Positions 1 through 8,837 of a DNA stretch of 64,000 bases are shown here, piece after piece (the first letter of the stretch is position 1; every line of letters begins with the position of its first letter). The translations under genes and the position numbers were made by a program. The DNA lies in the NCBI RefSeq assembly GCF_003259335.1, contig NZ_QLLL01000006.1, positions 62,001 through 126,000 of the forward strand. The letters are read 5' to 3'. The DNA is from Chitinophaga skermanii. Its GTDB lineage: Bacteria > Bacteroidota > Bacteroidia > Chitinophagales > Chitinophagaceae. The notes below the pieces were generated by a model, which made no database searches, was not told where the DNA came from, and worked only from the letters and a program-made list of their open reading frames with translations.

Positions 1-689
1 AAACTGCTTCCTTTTTTCAATATTTCAATGGCAGCTGTATCGTCGCCCGATTGGCGTAGTGCTACACCTAAGTCGTAGTAATTTAGGATATAACCTGGGC
101 GTAATTTTCTACATTTTTCGTAATTGGCAATCGCTTCTTCGAGGCTGGCTTTGGGCATGCCACCGAATAATACTTTGGCGGCAGCTTTTTCCACGGTATT
201 CATATTAAACACTTCGTAATTCCATTTACCGAGCAGGTAATACGCTTCGCCGTAGGTGGTGTCGAATTTAATGGCGAGTTCGGCATATTTCTTTGTATCG
301 CGGGAAGCGGCTACACGCTCCTTGGTACCCAAGATAAGGCCCATTCTACCGGTTGCTACGGCGGCGGCATAATAAGCACGCGCATTGGCATTATCGATAT
401 TAATGGCTTCTTGCGCGTAGTTTTGCGCTTGGGTGAAGTACGCGAGTTTTTCGGATTTATCTTTCTTGCGGTTGCCTTCCATGGAGCTGAGTAGGCTGGC
501 GGAAGTTAATACCTGTACGTCTTTCGGCTGTATTTTTAAAATCTCCTTGTATTGTTCGAGTGCTTCGGGTTCTTTCATTTCTTTCTCGAATTGCTTCGCT
601 TTTGCCATCATGTCTTCTAATGATTGAGCATGCCCTACCATGGATGTTGCGCTAATGAAGAGTAATGCCAAGACTAATTTCCTAAGCAT
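1..689 (-). CDS. TPR-repeat periplasmic protein, RMDN-like (3' end cut by window edge)
   Basis: I translated this frame by hand from an ATG read on the minus strand at 689; it stays open to base 1, so about 229 residues are visible and the C-terminus is missing. Residues 1-22 look like a signal peptide (MLRKLVLALLFISATSMVG.. then HAQ). The rest is helical and TPR-like, including a segment reading YYLLGKWNYEVFNM followed by KVLFGGMPKASLEEAI. That pattern resembles the regulator-of-microtubule-dynamics (RMDN) TPR family, which also occurs in Bacteroidota as exported proteins of unknown role. It lies downstream of folB on the same strand, separated by a 344-bp gap. A scaffold or binding role is inference only. 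The reading frame and start are clear; the function is not. Confidence 0.8.
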   Translation of the reverse strand, partial: MLRKLVLALLFISATSMVGHAQSLEDMMAKAKQFEKEMKEPEALEQYKEILKIQPKDVQVLTSASLLSSMEGNRKKDKSEKLAYFTQAQNYAQEAINIDNANARAYYAAAVATGRMGLILGTKERVAASRDTKKYAELAIKFDTTYGEAYYLLGKWNYEVFNMNTVEKAAAKVLFGGMPKASLEEAIANYEKCRKLRPGYILNYYDLGVALRQSGDDTAAIEILKKGSS

Positions 690-1033
690 AGATACGGGTT
701 TTAAAAGGTAATCGCCTATTGATTTTGAACGTTACTAAAATTACGAATCGCTTGAAAGCAAAAAAAATAATTTCGGATTTTTTTTGATTTCTAACGGGTT
801 GATTCACAAATAGAGGTTAGCTGGTTCGCCGATGCAAGAAGGAGGGAGGGGGTATGAACAAACGTATGTTTTCTAATGAAGCCCCCGTTGCCACGCTCGC
901 TTCAACGTTCGATGCGGAAGGGACTTGTAGAAAGGTTATTTAGGATGGTTGTAACTGCTGTACAATGCTTCATAGCACCACCACACTTCAAACGTGCGAC
1001 GCCTCGAAAGCGCCGTAGCGTGTGATCGACCAC
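690..1033. other. Gene-free gap, GC-rich block of unknown nature
   Basis: The part next to the TPR gene (690-830) is AT-rich and probably holds its promoter. From about 878 to 1030 the composition becomes GC-rich and non-coding, with short dyads such as CACAC at 980-984 facing GTGTG at 1019-1023. No tRNA fold, known RNA or convincing reading frame was found. It could be a dispersed repeat or a small RNA, but only one copy is present here. Confidence 0.4.
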
Positions 1034-1384
1034 CTAATAATTCTTCTCCAACACCACCAATGAATTGCGAATAGGCGCGCCCATTGGGGGGTGCATTTTG
1101 CGCAAGGCTACTTTGCTATATAATACTTCGGGGTGGTTCTGTTTAATAACGGTCGAAATATTGGCCACTACTTGTTCCAACAGTTCTGTAGGCACGCTCA
1201 TGGCTTCGTTGGCGATTTCGTGTAAGTGAACGTAGTTCACCGTTTCGTCGAGTTCGTTCATGTGTTGCGGTTCGGCGATTTTCACGTAAATATCGAGGAT
1301 GAAGTAATTACCGAGGACTTTCTCTTGCGGGTAAAGGCCGTGGTAGGCGAAGTATTCCATAGATTCCAAGGCGATCGTGAGCAT
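1034..1384 (-). CDS. folB: Dihydroneopterin aldolase
   Basis: Converts 7,8-dihydroneopterin to 6-hydroxymethyl-7,8-dihydropterin and glycolaldehyde in the cytosolic folate pathway. The 116-residue length is normal for FolB. Family features are visible in order: an N-terminal beta strand leading to YHGLYPQE, the substrate-binding stretch LDETVNYVHLHEIA, the PTELLEQVVANI helix, and a C-terminal VALRKMHPPMGAP segment containing the catalytic-region lysine. It follows trxB on the same strand after a strong terminator, so it is probably transcribed mainly on its own or by read-through. No other folate gene is nearby. Confidence 0.9.
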   Translation of the reverse strand: MLTIALESMEYFAYHGLYPQEKVLGNYFILDIYVKIAEPQHMNELDETVNYVHLHEIANEAMSVPTELLEQVVANISTVIKQNHPEVLYSKVALRKMHPPMGAPIRNSLVVLEKNY

Positions 1385-1406
1385 GGGTTTGGGCGTTTTT
1401 ATTGAT

Positions 1407-1437
1407 AAAAAAACCAGGTAAGCAAGCCTACCTGGTT
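1407..1437 (-). terminator. Intrinsic terminator of trxB
   Basis: A perfect 9-bp stem (AACCAGGTA at 1412-1420, TACCTGGTT at 1429-1437) with an 8-nt loop is followed on the minus strand by a run of seven T (1413-1407). It lies between trxB and folB. Confidence 0.85.
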
Positions 1438-1459
1438 AAATATATTGATTCCGATTGGA

Positions 1460-2407
1460 TTAGTGGAATTTTGCAGATAAGTATCTTTCAGCATCCAAGG
1501 CAGCCATACAACCGCTACCTGCAGCTGTAACCGCTTGGCGGTAGATTTTATCTTGTACGTCGCCACATGCAAACACACCTTCCACGTTTGTTTTAGATGA
1601 ACCTGGGGTGGTGATGATGTAACCTTCTTTATCCATATCCAACTGGCCTTCGAAAATACCTGAGTTAGGTTGGTGACCAATTGCTACGAAGAACGCGCTT
1701 ACTGGAATGTCTTGCGTTGTGTTCGTTTGGTTATTACGTACGCGCACTGCTTCTACTTTCTTTTCACCCAATACTTCCTCTGTTTCAGAGTTCCAGTAAA
1801 CGATGATGTTAGAAGTTTTCAATACGCGGTCTTGCATTACTTTAGAAGCACGCATTTCGTGTTTACGCACGAGCATGTGTACGTTAGAGCAAAGTTTAGA
1901 TAAATACAACGCTTCTTCTGCTGCTGTATCACCTGCACCAACAATAGCTACCTCTTTACCACGGAAGAAGAAACCATCACAAACAGCACATGCAGATACA
2001 CCGCTACCGTTCAAACGTTGCTCAGATGGCAAGTTCAACCATTTAGCGGAAGCACCTGTAGCAATAATAATAGCGTCGGCAGTTAACGTTTTCTCTTCGT
2101 CGATTACTACTGTATAAGGTTGTTTAGAAAGATCTACGGATGTAGCCATACCGTAACGAATGTCGGCGCCCATGCGGGTCGCTTGCTTTTCGAAGTCGAC
2201 CATCATTTCTGGTCCTTGGATACCTTCAGGGTAACCTGGATAGTTTTCCACCTCTGTAGTGATGGTTAACTGGCCACCTGGTTGGATACCTTGGTATAGT
2301 ACAGGTTTCAAATTAGCTCTCGACGCGTAGATCGCGGCCGTGTAGCCGGCTGGTCCAGAACCTATGATTAATAGATGTACGTGTTCGTTTTGATTGTTCG
2401 TTTCCAT
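1460..2407 (-). CDS. trxB: Thioredoxin reductase
   Basis: NADPH-dependent flavoenzyme that reduces thioredoxin in the cytosol. At 315 residues it has the normal length of low-molecular-weight bacterial TrxB. An FAD-binding GxGxxG motif (GSGPAGYTAA) lies at about residues 16-25, the redox-active CAVC pair is Cys140/Cys143, the NADPH-binding motif VGAGDTAAEEA follows, and the C-terminal FAD motif GVFACGDVQD(K) is intact. It is preceded on the same strand by rpoD and separated from it by a terminator. Two TATTTTTG boxes upstream suggest its own promoter(s). No thioredoxin gene lies next to it. Confidence 0.96.
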   Translation of the reverse strand: METNNQNEHVHLLIIGSGPAGYTAAIYASRANLKPVLYQGIQPGGQLTITTEVENYPGYPEGIQGPEMMVDFEKQATRMGADIRYGMATSVDLSKQPYTVVIDEEKTLTADAIIIATGASAKWLNLPSEQRLNGSGVSACAVCDGFFFRGKEVAIVGAGDTAAEEALYLSKLCSNVHMLVRKHEMRASKVMQDRVLKTSNIIVYWNSETEEVLGEKKVEAVRVRNNQTNTTQDIPVSAFFVAIGHQPNSGIFEGQLDMDKEGYIITTPGSSKTNVEGVFACGDVQDKIYRQAVTAAGSGCMAALDAERYLSAKFH

Positions 2408-2592
2408 GCTGTTGGTTTATTGATTTGGTATTGTAATGTATTGTTCATCACGTAGTAATAAGTATACAGCGGTTACTTGTTACTACCTGCCGGGGCAGTA
2501 TGCAAAAATAGGAGGAATTGACTTCTGAATGTTATTGTATTTATTTATATAAGCATAGAAGTATAGTACGAACCGAATTTTGCACCGGATTG

Positions 2593-2626
2593 CAAAAATA
2601 ACGGGTTGTGATGTAATATTTGCAAA
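2593..2626 (-). promoter_or_regulatory. Candidate trxB promoter
   Basis: Reading the minus strand there is TTTG (2626-2623), 22 bases, then TATTTTTG (2600-2593), matching the Bacteroidota TTTG / TAnnTTTG pattern with a spacer slightly longer than the usual 19. A second TATTTTTG without a good -33 partner lies at 2510-2503, nearer the trxB start. Confidence 0.45.
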
Positions 2627-2637
2627 CTTCTTAAAAC

Positions 2638-2671
2638 TAAAGCACCGACCATGTAAAAAACAGGCCGGTGC
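2638..2671 (-). terminator. Intrinsic terminator of rpoD
   Basis: On the minus strand GCACCGGCC (2671-2663) pairs with GGTCGGTGC (2650-2642), 9 bp with one G-U wobble, followed by an interrupted T-tract. It sits about 30 bp past the rpoD stop. Confidence 0.7.
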
Positions 2672-2699
2672 AGTACAAAATAAATATGTTAGAATATTA

Positions 2700-3557
2700 T
2701 TAACCCAAGTAGGACTTCAGAGCACCGCTATAACGTGCTTTTTGCAAACGTTTAATGGCTCTTTCTTTAATTTGACGAATCCTTTCTTTCGTTAAGTCAT
2801 ATTTTTGCCCTATTTGTTCAATAGTGGCGCCGTTTTCTCCATCCAGACCAAAATACGCATTTACGATTTCTGCTTCGCGGGGACTTAATGATTTAAGTAC
2901 GCGGCGAATTTCTTCGCGCAATGAATCGCGCATAACATCGTCATCAGTAATATCACCACCTTCTAACAAGTCACCCATTGCTACGTCCTCTGCTTCGTGA
3001 ACAGGGGCATCCAAACTCATGTGGCGGGTGTTGCTTTGGAAGATGTTATTAATTTCTGATTCTGACATTTCCAGGATTTCTGCTAGTTCCTCGGTAGAAG
3101 GTTCACGCTCGTTTTCCTGTTCGAAGGCCATATAAGCTTTGTTAGCTTTATTATATGTACCAATTTTGTTTTGTGGCAAACGAACCAAACGGCCCTGTTC
3201 TGCCAAAGCTTGCAGGATAGACTGACGAATCCACCATACTGCGTAAGAAATAAACTTGAAACCTTTTGTTTCATCAAAACGTTGTGCTGCTTTAATCAAG
3301 CCGAGATTGCCTTCATTGATAAGGTCGCTTAGGCTTAAGCCTTGGTGCTGATATTGCTTTGCAACAGAAACAACGAAACGTAAGTTACCTGTCGTCAATC
3401 TTTCGAGAGCCCTCTGGTCGCCCATTTTAATGCGCTGCGCGAGAGTCGTCTCTTCTTCCGGAGTTAACAAAGGGATTTTCGAGATTTCTTGCAGGTATTT
3501 TTCTACCGCCTGAGAATCACGATTGGTGATCTGGGTGGCAATTTTAAGTTGCCTCAT
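2700..3557 (-). CDS. rpoD: Primary sigma factor RpoD (Bacteroidota short type)
   Basis: Housekeeping sigma-70 factor that directs RNA polymerase to promoters. The 285 residues begin directly with region 1.2 (AVEKYLQEISKIPLLTPEEE) and lack region 1.1, as is usual for the primary sigma of Bacteroidota. Regions 2.1-2.4 are present (LRFVVSVAKQY; FDETKGFKFISYAVWWIRQSI), then region 3 and the region 4.2 helix-turn-helix (TIEQIGQKYDLTKERIRQI). This family recognises TTTG / TAnnTTTG promoters, and such elements occur before many genes in this window. The gene is divergent from the threonine aldolase. Confidence 0.95.
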   Translation of the reverse strand: MRQLKIATQITNRDSQAVEKYLQEISKIPLLTPEEETTLAQRIKMGDQRALERLTTGNLRFVVSVAKQYQHQGLSLSDLINEGNLGLIKAAQRFDETKGFKFISYAVWWIRQSILQALAEQGRLVRLPQNKIGTYNKANKAYMAFEQENEREPSTEELAEILEMSESEINNIFQSNTRHMSLDAPVHEAEDVAMGDLLEGGDITDDDVMRDSLREEIRRVLKSLSPREAEIVNAYFGLDGENGATIEQIGQKYDLTKERIRQIKERAIKRLQKARYSGALKSYLG

Positions 3558-3878
3558 AATTTAAAATATTAGTTTACGAATATATTAACGCTCCACGAAA
3601 TAATTTTGTTCGGTTTGGATAATTGTCTTACCTTACAAGATTATCTAAAATAAGTCTGCAAAGATCGTGCTAATCCCCCACTCTTCCAAATAATCATTTT
3701 CTCCTCTTTGCTTCCTTGAACTACCTTTAACAAAGTACTCATAATTAACGAAATTTAATAGCGTTTTAGTTCTTATTTTTGATGGGTTTATGTAAATTTT
3801 AACAATTGATAATAAATCACATTCAGATTAACAACTTCTCTAATTCAATAGAGAAAATCTTATATTTTCTTTAATGTC
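3558..3878. other. Divergent promoter region rpoD / threonine aldolase
   Basis: AT-rich gap between divergent genes. A possible rpoD promoter on the minus strand is TTTG (3690-3687), a 20-base spacer, and GATCTTTG (3666-3659), which matches the -7 consensus only in its last part. A 6-bp hairpin (TTCTCT / AGAGAA, 3836-3855) lies before the aldolase start. No gene is visible. Confidence 0.4.
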
Positions 3879-4904
3879 ATGATTGATTTCCGCAGCGATA
3901 CTTTTACAAAACCAACACCCGCCATGCTTGCAGCGATGTCGGCCGCTCCCGTTGGCGATGATGTATTTGGGGAAGACCCAACCGTTAATTTATTAGAAGC
4001 CAATTTGGCGGCTTATTTTGGCATGGAGGCAGCCCTTTTCTGCCCTTCCGGCACAATGAGCAACCAAATTGCCATTAAGGTACATACCCTGCCCGGCGAC
4101 GAAGTGATTTGTAGCGACCTCGCCCACGTTTACATTTACGAAGGCGGCGGCATTGCCTTCAATGCAGGCGCACAAGCACGCCCTTTACATGGCGACCGCG
4201 GCATGATCAGGGCTGCACAAGTAGAAGCTGCCATTAACGATATAGACGACGACCACAAAGCGCGCACCTCCCTCGTTTGCCTCGAGAATACCTCGAACCG
4301 GGGTGGCGGTTGCTGCTACGACTGGCAAGAAATCTTACACATCCGCGAGGTATGTTCTACCCACGGCCTCCAACTCCACCTGGACGGTGCCCGCCTATTC
4401 AATGCCCTCGTGGCTACTGGGCAAGACCCGAAACAATACGGCGAGGTATTCGATAGTATTTCCGTTTGCTTCAATAAAGGCATGGGCTGCCCCATGGGCT
4501 CTGTGCTGCTAGGCTCTAAAACGTTTATCCGCGAAGCCCGCCGGGTAAGGAAGAAACTAGGAGGCGGCTTGCGCCAAGTGGGTTACATGGCCGCATGCCT
4601 GCAATATGCCCTAGACCACAACGTGAAGCGCCTCAAAATCGACCACGAACATGCCAAGATTATCGCTACCGCGCTTATCGAGAACGATTACGTGGGTAAA
4701 ATGATGCCTGTTGAAACCAATATCCTCATCTTCGAAGTAAAAGGAATAGCCCCTAAACGCTTTGCCGAGTTACTGAAGCGGCAAGACATCTTAGTATCGG
4801 TAGTTTCGCCTACCCAAGTAAGGATTGTGACACACATGGACATTACGGCAGAGATGGTACAAAGAACCTGTCATGCCATTTTAAACATGGAAAATCATCC
4901 TTAA
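3879..4904 (+). CDS. ltaE: Low-specificity L-threonine aldolase (beta-eliminating lyase family)
   Basis: PLP enzyme that cleaves L-threonine or L-allo-threonine to glycine and acetaldehyde. The 341-residue length is typical. The N-terminal family signature [15 protein letters not shown] is followed by [11 protein letters not shown], the PLP-contacting [10 protein letters not shown], the substrate/cofactor stretch [11 protein letters not shown], and the Schiff-base lysine Lys200 in [14 protein letters not shown]. It stands between rpoD (divergent) and valS (same strand, about 150 bp on), with no obvious terminator between it and valS. Exact stereospecificity cannot be read from sequence. Confidence 0.93.
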   Translation: MIDFRSDTFTKPTPAMLAAMSAAPVGDDVFGEDPTVNLLEANLAAYFGMEAALFCPSGTMSNQIAIKVHTLPGDEVICSDLAHVYIYEGGGIAFNAGAQARPLHGDRGMIRAAQVEAAINDIDDDHKARTSLVCLENTSNRGGGCCYDWQEILHIREVCSTHGLQLHLDGARLFNALVATGQDPKQYGEVFDSISVCFNKGMGCPMGSVLLGSKTFIREARRVRKKLGGGLRQVGYMAACLQYALDHNVKRLKIDHEHAKIIATALIENDYVGKMMPVETNILIFEVKGIAPKRFAELLKRQDILVSVVSPTQVRIVTHMDITAEMVQRTCHAILNMENHP

Positions 4905-4996
4905 CGGTACGCCAGCACAGCACTGCTATCTTTGAAATTGTTTACCATGGCTGGTTATAGCCTTGGCAAGTGAAATTTCTGTGGATAGCGCGCAAT

Positions 4997-5029
4997 TTTG
5001 GGTTTTCTCATGCATCTAAGTTATTTTTG
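4997..5029 (+). promoter_or_regulatory. Candidate valS promoter
   Basis: TTTG (4997-5000), a 21-base spacer, and TATTTTTG (5022-5029) fit the Bacteroidota promoter pattern and lie 28 bp before the ATG at 5057. Their position inside the longer in-frame extension argues against any start upstream of 5057. Confidence 0.55.
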
Positions 5030-5056
5030 CTCCTCAACTGTTTTTTTATAAAGTAT

Positions 5057-7678
<2,622 letters not shown>

Positions 7679-7696
7679 TTTTTACATACTTTTTCA

Positions 7697-7724
7697 ATGG
7701 CCCGACCCGTTAATAGGCCGGGCC
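7697..7724 (+). terminator. Intrinsic terminator of valS
   Basis: ATGGCCCGACC (7697-7707) pairs with GGCCGGGCCAT (about 7714-7724), 11 bp with one mismatch, followed by a T-rich stretch. It lies 18 bp after the valS stop. Confidence 0.7.
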
Positions 7725-7741
7725 ATTTACTTTATATAACT

Positions 7742-8239
7742 ATGAGATACACCCTTTTCATCTTTACTATTTGCGTATTGGGGATGTTGCAAGAAAGTAC
7801 TGCGCAACAGAAAACGCCCGTGAAAAAACCAGCTACCACTACTGCCAAACCTGCTACAACCGGCGCAAAGCAAGCGATTCGATTCAAGAGTTCTTGGGGC
7901 TTAAACTTAAGCGACTCAATTCCTCGTCCTTTAGCATTAAGCTTATTGGATTCTGCATTGCGCGTGCGCGATCAAACGAATACTTTGTTCCCGGTACAAT
8001 CATTCGAGTTTACATACGTGAAGAAAGAGCCGTATATAAATGATACAACGGAGCAAATATCTTTTTATACGGAAACGACGGGTGATATATTTAAAGGGGC
8101 TAAGTTGGATACGTTATGGCAAGGGCATTTAAGAAGAAGTTTAGAGAAGGGGGATGAATTGTGGTTCAACGACATTATTATTAAATACAAAGAAGACAAA
8201 CTATACAGGGTTCCATCCTTGAAGTTTGAAGTTAGATAA
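7742..8239 (+). CDS. Secreted hypothetical protein
   Basis: I do not recognise a family. The 165-residue product begins with a clear signal peptide (MRYTLFIFTICVLGML.., cleavage near STAQ), followed by a Lys/Thr/Ala-Pro-rich low-complexity linker (about residues 22-48) and a compact charged domain ending VPSLKFEVR. The start at 7742 is preferred over an in-frame ATG at 7697 because the latter falls inside the valS terminator hairpin and would bury the signal peptide. It is likely exported to the periplasm or outer surface. Its own terminator follows immediately. Confidence 0.75.
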   Translation: MRYTLFIFTICVLGMLQESTAQQKTPVKKPATTTAKPATTGAKQAIRFKSSWGLNLSDSIPRPLALSLLDSALRVRDQTNTLFPVQSFEFTYVKKEPYINDTTEQISFYTETTGDIFKGAKLDTLWQGHLRRSLEKGDELWFNDIIIKYKEDKLYRVPSLKFEVR

Positions 8240-8243
8240 TTAC

Positions 8244-8283
8244 AAAGCGGGTGCATCGCCATGCGATCGCCCGCTTTCTTTTA
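8244..8283 (+). terminator. Intrinsic terminator of the secreted hypothetical gene
   Basis: AAAGCGGG (8244-8251) pairs with CCCGCTTT (8270-8277), with a second inner stem, followed by TCTTTTAT. It lies just after the stop at 8239. Confidence 0.75.
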
Positions 8284-8775
8284 TATGATATAATATTATC
8301 CTACCACCCTCTTTTCCTCACTCATTCACCACAATAACCCCAAGTGTCAATTTTCACTCCAATCAAGCTAATTTATTTCCTAGCTACAACAAGACTTCAA
8401 AAATCAATTTTAAGGACATTTTAAGCCTTAAATTTGACATAAAAATCATTTTTGACATATTGTATCAAAAACAACAAAATGTGGTCTTAAATCGCCTTAT
8501 TTTGACAATTTCGCCCAAACCATTATCCAATCAGACTTTAACCCCAAAACGTCGACTATTTGGACCTAAAAGCTTATCCACAAAACCTTTTAGCGGAAAA
8601 TGTCGACAAACACTTGGGAAATGCCTTACTGAACCCTTACAAACACTGGGGAAATGTCGGAGAACTGTCGGTGAAAAGCCGGTGAATAGTCGGTGTTGAG
8701 TCGGAAAAGGGCTTACAAGTACTCGGCAAATGCTGGCAAAACGGCTACCAGTCAATAAAAGCAGTAGGGGAAAAG
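8284..8775. repeat. Gene-free block with 11-bp phased degenerate direct repeats
   Basis: No credible gene is present. The distal part shows repeats in register at 11 bp: CGG triplets start at 8658, 8669, 8680, 8691, 8702 and 8724; CTTAC starts at 8625 and 8636; GGGAAATG starts at 8616 and 8649 (33 bp, three units). A GTCGACA site lies at 8602-8608. The proximal part (8340-8520) is AT-rich with three TTTGACA words. Words at 8595-8610 and 8656-8677 recur in reverse orientation near 45.5 kb. Confidence 0.8.
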
Positions 8776-8778
8776 ACG

Positions 8779-8806
8779 AAAAAACCCCGGATTTTAGCCC
8801 GAGGTT
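8779..8806 (-). terminator. Intrinsic terminator of the HExxH/beta-barrel gene
   Basis: On the minus strand AACCTCGG (8806-8799) pairs with CCGGGGTT (8790-8783) with one wobble, followed by six T. It lies about 30 bp after that gene's stop. Confidence 0.75.
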
Positions 8807-8837
8807 TCCGCGAAGAGAATATGTTAAAATACTATTA

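Noticed and set aside
2580..2795. 71-codon plus-strand frame across the rpoD terminator
   Set aside because: It overlaps the rpoD coding end and terminator on the other strand; product is not protein-like.
4970..5056. GTG start extending valS by 29 residues
   Set aside because: The extension contains the promoter elements and is absent from the ValRS family.
7697..7741. ATG start for the secreted hypothetical protein at 7697
   Set aside because: It lies in the valS terminator hairpin and would place 15 residues before a clear signal peptide.
8460..8699. 79-codon open frame on the plus strand
   Set aside because: It runs through the 11-bp phased repeats; the protein shows only repeat-derived QTLGKCR-like echoes and no promoter or homologue.
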